A stretch of DNA of 64,000 nt. Source: Phycisphaerae bacterium (GTDB lineage Bacteria; Planctomycetota; Phycisphaerae; Phycisphaerales; SM1A02). The stretch covers positions 62,001 to 126,000 of the forward strand of contig PAAJ01000006.1 in NCBI GenBank assembly GCA_002702575.1. Reading direction: 5' to 3'. The notes under the pieces were generated by a model. It saw only the letters and a program-made list of their open reading frames with translations, searched no databases and was not told where the DNA came from. The position numbers were made by a program, and so were the translations under genes. Shown piece after piece: positions 17,700 to 24,565 of the stretch. Every line of letters begins with the position of its first letter. The stretch's first letter is position 1.

Positions 17700-18530
17700 T
17701 TAGCGACTGACTGACTCGTTCAGTCTGTAGCCGACGCCACGGACGGTCTCGATGTGTCCGCCATGCGCCCCCAACTTGCGTCTCAGAGCGGTCACATGGA
17801 CGTCAATGGTCCTTCGAGACATGACGACTCGATCTCCATGAAGGGCACTGATGATCTGGTCACGTGTTCTCACGAAGCTCGGTCGACGAGCGAGATAATG
17901 AAGGATCTCGTATTCGGACAGTGTCAGATCGATGATCTTGTCGTCGATGCGGACTTCATGACGGTCATTGTCGATGACGATTCCATCCACACTGACCACC
18001 TCGCCGGAGCCGGTTGCTGGAACGGTGTTTTCGGATCTTCGAAGAATGTTCTGGATCCTGGCGAGGAGGACCTTCGAACTGAATGGCTTGGTGACGTAAT
18101 CCGATGCGCCCAGTTCAAGACCGTCGACAATGTCGGATTCCTCGCCACGAGCAGACACCATGATGATCGGGATGCTTGCGGTGAGTGCCTCTCGCTGAAG
18201 TTCGCGACAGACTTCCAGGCCATCCACATCGGGCAGCATGAGGTCCAGCAGGATGAGATCCGGACGATCATTCTGGGCGCTGGTCATTCCAGCCAGACCG
18301 CGATCCATGACCCGAACGAGATACCCTGCATTCCGAATATGAGTCGCCAGAAGATTTGCGATTTCCGGTTCGTCCTCAATGACGAGAATGGTGGCTGTCC
18401 GGTTGCTCACGTCCATGTCACTTTGCCTGGAATCGATGTTCATGTTCTTGATCACACCCGTGGAATCGGTCATCGCTGTCTTAACACTGTTCATGCCGCA
18501 AGGATAATCAGCCGAAAGACCCGTGTGCAT
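17700..18530 (-). CDS. phoB: Phosphate response regulator PhoB (OmpR family)
   Basis: A receiver domain with IEDEPE and the phospho-acceptor Asp in LLDLMLPDVDG, the KPF Lys region, then an OmpR-type winged helix with TLSEYEILHYLARRP and RRTIDVHVTALRRKLG. It acts as DNA-binding activator of the Pho regulon. The longest reading (276 residues) carries about 45 residues before the receiver domain. The true start is uncertain: 18530 abuts the GTTCA palindrome, and the Met at 18494, or one further in, is more natural. No strong ribosome binding site precedes any of them. Co-transcribed with phoR. Confidence 0.93.
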   Translation of the reverse strand: MHTGLSADYPCGMNSVKTAMTDSTGVIKNMNIDSRQSDMDVSNRTATILVIEDEPEIANLLATHIRNAGYLVRVMDRGLAGMTSAQNDRPDLILLDLMLPDVDGLEVCRELQREALTASIPIIMVSARGEESDIVDGLELGASDYVTKPFSSKVLLARIQNILRRSENTVPATGSGEVVSVDGIVIDNDRHEVRIDDKIIDLTLSEYEILHYLARRPSFVRTRDQIISALHGDRVVMSRRTIDVHVTALRRKLGAHGGHIETVRGVGYRLNESVSR

Positions 18531-18537
18531 TCAGGGT

Positions 18538-18572
18538 GTTCAATTTGAACAGTTGAATCAAAACTGAACACA
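18538..18572 (-). promoter_or_regulatory. Candidate PHO box upstream of phoB
   Basis: Reading the minus strand from 18570 there are TGTTCA, then GATTCA 11 nt later, then TGTTCA 8 nt later, ending in the odd palindrome GTTCAAATTGAAC (18550-18538). Two GTTCA-like units at an 11-nt step resemble the GTTCACC direct-repeat units bound by PhoP in Streptomyces; that comparison is established for actinobacteria, not for this lineage. Autoregulation of phoBR is the obvious role. The same 11-mer TGTGTTCAGTT recurs in front of pstS. Confidence 0.45.
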
Positions 18573-18619
18573 TGGACTGATCCAGAACAGTCCCCGACAA
18601 ACACCTGAAAAGATGGGAA

Positions 18620-18693
18620 AGGCCGAGGTGGGATTCGAACCCACGAATCACGGATTTGCAATCCGTTCCCTTAGTCCACTTGGGTACTCGGCC
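18620..18693 (-). tRNA. tRNA-Cys (GCA)
   Basis: On the minus strand: acceptor GGCCGAG (18693-18687) pairs with CTCGGCC. The D-arm is CCC/GGG, the anticodon stem ACGGA/TCCGT encloses TTGCAAA with anticodon GCA, and the T-arm GTGGG/CCCAC has loop TTCGAAT. All stems pair perfectly. The discriminator base is U and CCA is not encoded in the DNA. It lies immediately upstream of phoB on the same strand. Confidence 0.96.
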
Positions 18694-18814
18694 AGATCAG
18701 GGCTGACGCGTCTCGATCCGCATCCAGTCCGTAACGAGGGAGGATACCCGCGCCAGGACCGGCGGGCAAAGAACAAACACGAGGAACAGCCTGTACTCTG
18801 TTCATGTGCTGAAC

Positions 18815-19729
18815 ATGCCCCTCATCCTCGCTGTCTTATGGGTACCTCTTCAGGCCCAGGCCCCCGAGAAGACCCCTGTGGACGCTGATGGTGCCGCCAA
18901 GGCCCCGGCCAGGGCTCCCTTGCTGACGGAGGGCACCATCATCACGGATGTTCAAGGGGTGATGTACCGGGACAGCAACAGCCCGCTCTGGAGATTCCGG
19001 GTGGACCCGTCTTCTGATGAGCGCCGCGGCAGGCTACGGGAGTTTGTCCTCCTGCCCTGTCGTCTTCTGGAAGAAATGGAGATGAAAGCTGATTCAGCCC
19101 AACCTGGGGAAGCCATCTTCAACTTGAGTGGTGAAGTACTCAACTACGGTCGCGAGAACTGGCTCCTGCCACAGCATGTGGAATGGATCACCACACATGC
19201 CGAGCGCAATGAACCCGATGAAGTGCCTGATGATCCCTCAAGCGAAGTGCGCTCCGGTGATCCTTCCGGACAGCCCGAGGCCTCGACCTCACCATCGGAG
19301 TCCGGTGAAGATCCGTGGGATGAGGATGAGGCCACCAATCGTGATCAGGGAGACAGCATCGCAGACATCGTTGCATCGCTGCAGCAGAGTGTCGGTCCCC
19401 TGAGAAGAAGCATCGACACCGGAGAGACCACCGCGTCCGTATCCGGTCCACGAGAAGGTCAACTGCTCGTTTCGCGGAGAGGCCGACTCGGACGCGGTCC
19501 GACCGGTGCCTGGGTCTGGGTTCAGGATTCCGATGTGAACGGACTCTCGGACCCATCGCTCATTCTCCTGCCTTCACGAAAGACAGCGGAACTGGAAGCC
19601 TATGGTGGCTACGGATGGCTGGGTCAGCCCATGTTGATCAGCGGCGAAGTCTTCACCTATCGCGGGCGTCATTTCCTCAGGCCCACCGCCTGGAAAATAG
19701 TTCGAGAGCGCCCGAATCTGATCCGCTGA
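18815..19729 (+). CDS. Secreted protein with internal duplication, unknown function
   Basis: A 304-residue protein with a short signal peptide (MPLILAVLWVPLQAQA). Two related halves of about 100 residues are separated by an acidic Pro/Ser/Glu-rich linker. The first half contains EFVLLPCRLLEEME and then SGEVLNYGRENWLLP; the second contains LILLPSRKTAELE and then SGEVFTYRGRHFLRP. The pattern hydrophobic-LLPxR...SGEVxxYxGRxxLxP is therefore repeated in order, indicating a tandem domain. It is beta-rich and OB-like in feel, but I recognise no family. A GTG at 18806 is an alternative start. It is convergent with the cyclophilin gene, with 4 bp between stops. Confidence 0.7.
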   Translation: MPLILAVLWVPLQAQAPEKTPVDADGAAKAPARAPLLTEGTIITDVQGVMYRDSNSPLWRFRVDPSSDERRGRLREFVLLPCRLLEEMEMKADSAQPGEAIFNLSGEVLNYGRENWLLPQHVEWITTHAERNEPDEVPDDPSSEVRSGDPSGQPEASTSPSESGEDPWDEDEATNRDQGDSIADIVASLQQSVGPLRRSIDTGETTASVSGPREGQLLVSRRGRLGRGPTGAWVWVQDSDVNGLSDPSLILLPSRKTAELEAYGGYGWLGQPMLISGEVFTYRGRHFLRPTAWKIVRERPNLIR

Positions 19730-19733
19730 GGAT

Positions 19734-20207
19734 CTAGGACTTCATCTTGACTTCGGTCATGACGATCGGCTCCAGCGGGCAATCCCGCCCGTCCGTATCG
19801 GCACCGCCGATCGCCCGGACGACTTCGATGCCATCGATGACCTTGCCGAAACCGGTGTACTGACCGTCCAGATGCTGACAATGCTCTCTTCCGAGACAGA
19901 GGAAGAACTGGCTGCCGGCCGAATTGGGATCCGCACTGCGAGCCATGGACAGGACACCTTCATCGTGTGGCCGGTCGTTGAATTCCGCATCGACGGTCCA
20001 GCCAGGTCCACCCGTACCGGTTCCCTCCGGGCAACCGCCCTGAATGACGAAGCCGGGAATGATCCGGTGGAAACCAAGACCGTCGTAGAAGCCACTCTCG
20101 GTGAGTTTCTTGAAGTTCTCGACATGCCCCGGCGCAACATCATCCCAGAGTTCAATTGTGATCATGCCGTGTGTCGTGTTGATTTCAGCCTGTTTGTACT
20201 CGCTCAC
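19734..20207 (-). CDS. Peptidyl-prolyl cis-trans isomerase, cyclophilin type
   Basis: A 157-residue cyclophilin that catalyses proline isomerisation during folding. Present are the FHRIIPGFVIQGG active-site segment with its catalytic Arg, MARSADPNSAGSQFF with Gln and Phe, and LDGQYTGFGKVIDG. No signal peptide is seen, so it is the cytoplasmic PpiB-like form. It lies 30 bp downstream of gatB on the same strand and probably shares its transcript. Confidence 0.95.
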   Translation of the reverse strand: MSEYKQAEINTTHGMITIELWDDVAPGHVENFKKLTESGFYDGLGFHRIIPGFVIQGGCPEGTGTGGPGWTVDAEFNDRPHDEGVLSMARSADPNSAGSQFFLCLGREHCQHLDGQYTGFGKVIDGIEVVRAIGGADTDGRDCPLEPIVMTEVKMKS

Positions 20208-20237
20208 TGCCTTCTCCTTGGGCCTCCATGGGCCGGT

Positions 20238-21761
20238 TCAACCTCGTAATCGCTCGATCAATCTCTGTCGGACCATGTTGGCGTCCGCCTGTCCACCACT
20301 GGACTTCATGACATGCCCCATGATCCGACCCATGGCTGCATCCTTGCCGCCGGCGAAATCCTCGGCCGCCTGAGGCTGGGCTTCGATGGCGGCATCGATC
20401 CACTCGTCAAGCTGCCCCGAGTCGCTGACTTGAAGCAGACCCTTGGCTTCGGCAAGGTGTTCCGCTGAATCATCGCTGTCACAGAGCAGTTCGAACAACT
20501 GATCCGCAGCCGTGGATCCCACCGCGTTCTCGGAACGCAGCTTGATCACACCGGACAACTGTTCCGGTGTGATGCCAAGATCCTGAACCTCGACATCCCG
20601 CTCTCGAGCCATCCGGACACCGGCATTCAAGAGCCACTTGGCCGTCTGGACCGCTGCTTCAGCCGCGCCCATGTCCGGGACGACATCGGCAGCTCGCTTC
20701 GCACAGTCCTCGAAGAAGTAACAGAGATCCCGTTCATCCGTCAGGGCGGCAGCGTCCTTCGCTGCCAGACCGAGATCTTCCTGGTAACGCATCCGCCGGC
20801 TCATGGGGAGCTCCGGAAGCGTCTTCTGTATTCGAGATTTCCATTCTTCATCGATCACCACGGGAATGAGATCGGGATCCGGAAAATACCTGTAGTCGTG
20901 TGCGTCTTCCTTTTCCCTCTGCAGAACCGTCACATTCTTCTGGTCGTCCCATCCACGTGTGACCTTCATGCCGGGGCCCATCTCACGACCATCTTCAAGC
21001 CAGGCGTCCACCTGACGAATCGATTCATGCTGAATGGCATTGAGAACGGCTCGGAAGGAATTCAGATTCTTGATCTCGACGATTGGTGTCGCGACCGTGC
21101 GGCCGTCATCCAACGTCAATTCCAGATTGACATTGGGCTCGAAACGCATGTGTCCCTTCTGCATGATGCCTTCGGTCACGCCGAGAAAACGGCAGATGTT
21201 CCGGAGTTCTCTACCGAAGGTGACACAGTCCTCGGCACAGTCGAAATCGGGCTCCGTCACGATTTCAAGAAGCGGCGTACCGGCGCGGTTGTAGTCGACA
21301 AGCGATCCCTCGTAGGGATGACCACCCGGCAGTTCATGTCCGGTCTTGCCGGTGTCCTCCTCGAGATGTGCTCGAGTGATGCCGATTCGTCGCGTACCTC
21401 CCTCATGCGCCGGGATCTCGATGGAGCCCTCCAGGCAGAGTGGTTGGTCGTACTGGCTGATCTGATAGCCCTTGGGAAGATCGGGATAGAAGTAGTTCTT
21501 TCGATCCCACTTCGTGAAATCGGCAATCCGGCATCCAAGCGCCATGCCGACCTGCATGGACATCTCGATGGCGGCCATGTTCAACACCGGCAAGGCGCCG
21601 GGCAATGCAATCACCACGGGATCGCAGAGCGTATTGGGTTCTGCATCGTAGTGATCAGGAAACGCGGCACCGCCGGATCGCGAGAACATCTTGCTCCGCG
21701 TGGCCAGTTCCACGTGAATCTCCATGCCGATCTTCAACTGTTTGGAAACGATCTCTGCCAT
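20238..21761 (-). CDS. gatB: Aspartyl/glutamyl-tRNA amidotransferase subunit B
   Basis: A 507-residue GatB, normal length. The N-terminal catalytic cradle shows GMEIHVELAT, LPKGYQISQYDQPLC, RAHLEEDTGK, VDYNRAGTPLLEIV and YRYFPDPDLIPV, and the C-terminal helical/YqeY domain ends the protein. With GatA and GatC, which are elsewhere, it transamidates Glu-tRNA(Gln) and Asp-tRNA(Asn). It follows the GH57 gene by 33 bp and precedes the cyclophilin gene. Confidence 0.97.
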   Translation of the reverse strand: MAEIVSKQLKIGMEIHVELATRSKMFSRSGGAAFPDHYDAEPNTLCDPVVIALPGALPVLNMAAIEMSMQVGMALGCRIADFTKWDRKNYFYPDLPKGYQISQYDQPLCLEGSIEIPAHEGGTRRIGITRAHLEEDTGKTGHELPGGHPYEGSLVDYNRAGTPLLEIVTEPDFDCAEDCVTFGRELRNICRFLGVTEGIMQKGHMRFEPNVNLELTLDDGRTVATPIVEIKNLNSFRAVLNAIQHESIRQVDAWLEDGREMGPGMKVTRGWDDQKNVTVLQREKEDAHDYRYFPDPDLIPVVIDEEWKSRIQKTLPELPMSRRMRYQEDLGLAAKDAAALTDERDLCYFFEDCAKRAADVVPDMGAAEAAVQTAKWLLNAGVRMARERDVEVQDLGITPEQLSGVIKLRSENAVGSTAADQLFELLCDSDDSAEHLAEAKGLLQVSDSGQLDEWIDAAIEAQPQAAEDFAGGKDAAMGRIMGHVMKSSGGQADANMVRQRLIERLRG

Positions 21762-21794
21762 GTGCCCTCAGGTTCGGGAAACGGTGATACCGGC

Positions 21795-23009
21795 TCAGGC
21801 TTCACCGACACGGGATCGTATGTTGTCCAGGACATTCATGAAGTTGATATAGGCGTCATATGGGCTGTCATATGGAGAAAAATACTTGTGGACGTCTCCA
21901 TCGGCCCAGAACTTGGTGCACATGTAGTACAGGTGGTCGGATGTCGTCAGCTTCCGCCAGTCCTCGAGAATGTGCTCATCACCCTCCTGGTGGCGATGTT
22001 TGACCGCACCCTCCAGCCGGTACAGCTCCAGAGCGGCATTCTCCTGCATGGCATTTCCAAGCCAGGCACTCAGGTCTCGCTCCATGTCCGCCCATGAGAT
22101 TGGATCCTGGGCGTCATAGACCCCCACGGGTGTGTTCCGATCCAAGGCCTCGCTGGCCGTGACGAAGTCGTTTGCACCACTCTGGACGTCGAAGACCTTC
22201 TCTGGAAGTGCCTCGAGAAAATCGAAGATTCCGGTATCGGCCCACTGGTGCTCGCCGAAGGTCTCGTAGTCCATGAACAGATTGCAGAGATAGCCGTCAC
22301 CGTTGATCTGATGCACCCAATCAGCGAATGTCTCCGCCCTGAGCGGCCATTCCGACCAGTCCCGGTTTCCAAACCGGAAGGCGATGTCGTCACTCAGCTT
22401 GTAGTTCTTCAGAAGAAGACGCAGTGGCGCATCCGGCAGGAAGTCGCCCGCGCCGGCTGGTGCATAGACGTAGTTGGGTGATCGTGACCCGAGGAGTCGA
22501 TCGACTCCCTCACAGAGCATGCCGTTGAAACGGCCCATATCCGTCACCAGACTGGCGATGCGATTGGAATAGATCAGTTCCGTATTTCGAAAGACACTGG
22601 GATCCTGGTTGAACAGGTTCTGGATCCGCTCCCTGTGGTTGTCGACCTGCTCCCGGAATTCAGACGGGGAGAACAGGGCCGCAAGGGAATGATGGGATGT
22701 TTCCGCGATGAATTCACAGGCACCCGTTTCGCCGCATGCCTGGAGCGTCTCGATGACATCCGGTGCCCACTCCTCCAGTTGATCCAGAACGGTCTGGGTC
22801 AGCGCGAAGGAGACCCGGAACCGGCCTTCGTGTCGACGAATCAGATCCAGGATCAGGTTCGTGGTCGGCCGATAGCACTTGTTGGCGACCTTCTCGAGAA
22901 TCTCCCGATTGGCATCGTTGTCGAAATAGAAGGGATCGGTACTGAATACCGAATATCGCCGCAGCCTGTAGGGCTGATGAACCTGGAAGTAGAAACAGAC
23001 CGATGCCAT
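21795..23009 (-). CDS. Glycoside hydrolase family 57 (alpha-amylase-like)
   Basis: A 404-residue GH57 protein. The conserved regions are visible in order: motif 1 FQVHQPYRLR, motif 2 AETSHHSL, motif 3 FRNTELIYSN with the nucleophile Glu, and motif 4 FMDYETFGEHQW with the acid/base Asp. Family members act on alpha-glucans (amylase, branching or 4-alpha-glucanotransferase). No signal peptide, so it probably acts on intracellular glycogen. The start at 23009 is chosen because the motif region begins there and because the longer reading to 23066 would overlap the divergent pyrE; no strong ribosome site is visible. Confidence 0.9.
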   Translation of the reverse strand: MASVCFYFQVHQPYRLRRYSVFSTDPFYFDNDANREILEKVANKCYRPTTNLILDLIRRHEGRFRVSFALTQTVLDQLEEWAPDVIETLQACGETGACEFIAETSHHSLAALFSPSEFREQVDNHRERIQNLFNQDPSVFRNTELIYSNRIASLVTDMGRFNGMLCEGVDRLLGSRSPNYVYAPAGAGDFLPDAPLRLLLKNYKLSDDIAFRFGNRDWSEWPLRAETFADWVHQINGDGYLCNLFMDYETFGEHQWADTGIFDFLEALPEKVFDVQSGANDFVTASEALDRNTPVGVYDAQDPISWADMERDLSAWLGNAMQENAALELYRLEGAVKHRHQEGDEHILEDWRKLTTSDHLYYMCTKFWADGDVHKYFSPYDSPYDAYINFMNVLDNIRSRVGEA

Positions 23010-23064
23010 CCGGGAATGGTAGCAATCCCGTGCAGGCTTCACGCCGGGCGATAGGATGCTCAGC

Positions 23065-23592
23065 ATGACACATGACGAGATCGCACAACGTATCGCGGAA
23101 CTATCGGTCCTTCATGGCAACTTCACGCTGAGGAGCGGGCGAACAAGCACCTGGTACATCGACAAGTATCGATTCAGTACGGATCCCGACATTCTGAAGT
23201 CATTGGGCAACCTCTTCGTTTCGAAGCTTCCAGAAGGAACCCAACGGCTTGCTGGTGCGGAACTCGGTGGCATTCCCCTGGTGACCACCACTTCGATGGC
23301 CAGCGGACTGCCATGCCTCTTCGTCCGAAATCAGAAGAAGGAATATGGAACAGCCAAGCGATTCGAGGGCACTCTGGAGCAGGGAGAACGCATTGCGCTG
23401 CTTGAGGATGTCGCGACAACCGGAGGTCAGGTTCTGGAAGCCGCGCGTGATCTTGAAGCGGCTGGTGCCGTGATCACGGGCATCATCGCAACCGTGGATC
23501 GACTTGAAGGGGCACGAGAAAACATCGAAGCCGCCGGCTATCACTTCGACTCGTTGTTCACGGTTCGGGATCTCGGGATCGATCCTGATTGA
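23065..23592 (+). CDS. pyrE: Orotate phosphoribosyltransferase
   Basis: A 175-residue OPRT converting orotate and PRPP to orotidine monophosphate in pyrimidine synthesis. It has the PRPP-binding motif ALLEDVATTGGQ, the LRSGRTSTWYIDKY segment and the catalytic-loop basic residues around RNQKKEYGTAKRFEG. AGGA lies 8 nt before the ATG at 23065, which is preferred over the ATG at 23056. The last 35 bp overlap the convergent membrane-protein gene on the other strand. A second OPRT-like gene is at 40977-41606. Confidence 0.92.
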   Translation: MTHDEIAQRIAELSVLHGNFTLRSGRTSTWYIDKYRFSTDPDILKSLGNLFVSKLPEGTQRLAGAELGGIPLVTTTSMASGLPCLFVRNQKKEYGTAKRFEGTLEQGERIALLEDVATTGGQVLEAARDLEAAGAVITGIIATVDRLEGARENIEAAGYHFDSLFTVRDLGIDPD

Positions 23593-24565
23593 TGACGGCT
23601 TCCTGCAAGGATTGATACCGGTGGACAGCTGCTTTCAATCGAGGCCTGAGCATCAGAATCGCGAGGCCACCCAGTGGCAGCAGCACCACAAGTTCAACGG
23701 CGCGGTTGACCAGATCTGCCAGGAGCCCGATCTCAAGAGCGGCGGGCAACATCACGAGCATCGTGGTCAACCAGCCGACCAGCCATTCCCGCAGCCCGAG
23801 GCCGCCTGACAGAAACGGAATGGCGCCGGCAAGCATGCCGATCGATGCCAACGCCATGCAGATATCGAACGACATGGGTTCATTCATCATGATGAACGCA
23901 CATTGATACCGAACCGCCATCAACAAGAGATCCGCGTACTTGAGCACGATGACGATTCCAGCCGTTCTGGTCATGGGAAAGAGCATGAGCCAGCCGGGAA
24001 CGGCGATGGGAATCATCGCCCATGCCCAGAGATCATCACCATTCATCAGGTAGCGAAGAGACAGCGTTCCAGCCGTCAACGCAATGGCGAACAGGCCGGC
24101 GACCCGGGCCAGGATCATGGCACGGGCCGTTTCCATGGGTCGAATGGCGTGAACCACCTGGTGGTAGGCGATCCGCCCCACGAGTCCGGCTTTCAGTGGA
24201 AGGAAATTCAGAAGCGCCGAACCGGCGATCAGTCCCTGCATCTCCATGAAAGGAACCTGATGTCGAGCCAGCAGCAGCTGGAACTGGACTCCGGTAACAA
24301 AGATGGAGACGAGCATGGTCGCCACAAGCAGAATCACGATGCCCGAGCTTGGATGCGACAACGCCTGGAGCGCTGTCGCGATCTTGTCCTGTTGGGCGAT
24401 GATCAACCAGACGGCGCCGGCGAGCATCAGGACACCCACCAGCATCATCAGCAGCTTGAACAGAAACCAGCGACGGCCTCGACCGATTGGCTTCGAAGGT
24501 GTCGGGGTGGGCTGTGAGGATCCAGGCAGGTCTGGATCTTCGTGATCCATGACAGTCTGCATCAT
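23558..24565 (-). CDS. Lysylphosphatidylglycerol synthase TM-region family (YbhN-like) membrane protein
   Basis: A 335-residue integral membrane protein with about eight hydrophobic helices and the family landmarks NFLPLKAGLVGR and PFLSGGLGLREW. UPF0104/YbhN family proteins include flippase domains and lipid-related proteins of uncertain function; no synthase domain is attached here. The start is placed at the ATG at 24565 (or 24562), where ATGATG contains the stop of the upstream gene, so the two are translationally coupled. Its C-terminus is encoded antisense to the last 35 bp of pyrE. Confidence 0.8.
   Translation of the reverse strand: MMQTVMDHEDPDLPGSSQPTPTPSKPIGRGRRWFLFKLLMMLVGVLMLAGAVWLIIAQQDKIATALQALSHPSSGIVILLVATMLVSIFVTGVQFQLLLARHQVPFMEMQGLIAGSALLNFLPLKAGLVGRIAYHQVVHAIRPMETARAMILARVAGLFAIALTAGTLSLRYLMNGDDLWAWAMIPIAVPGWLMLFPMTRTAGIVIVLKYADLLLMAVRYQCAFIMMNEPMSFDICMALASIGMLAGAIPFLSGGLGLREWLVGWLTTMLVMLPAALEIGLLADLVNRAVELVVLLPLGGLAILMLRPRLKAAVHRYQSLQEAVINQDRSRDPEP

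Noticed and set aside
18613-18888. Small plus-strand reading frame starting MGKAEVGFEPTNHG
   Set aside because: It reads through the antisense of tRNA-Cys; this is a well-known false protein produced from tRNA sequence.
20898-22097. 399-residue plus-strand reading frame
   Set aside because: Antisense to gatB, whose motifs are unmistakable; the frame has no recognisable domain and is a codon-bias shadow.
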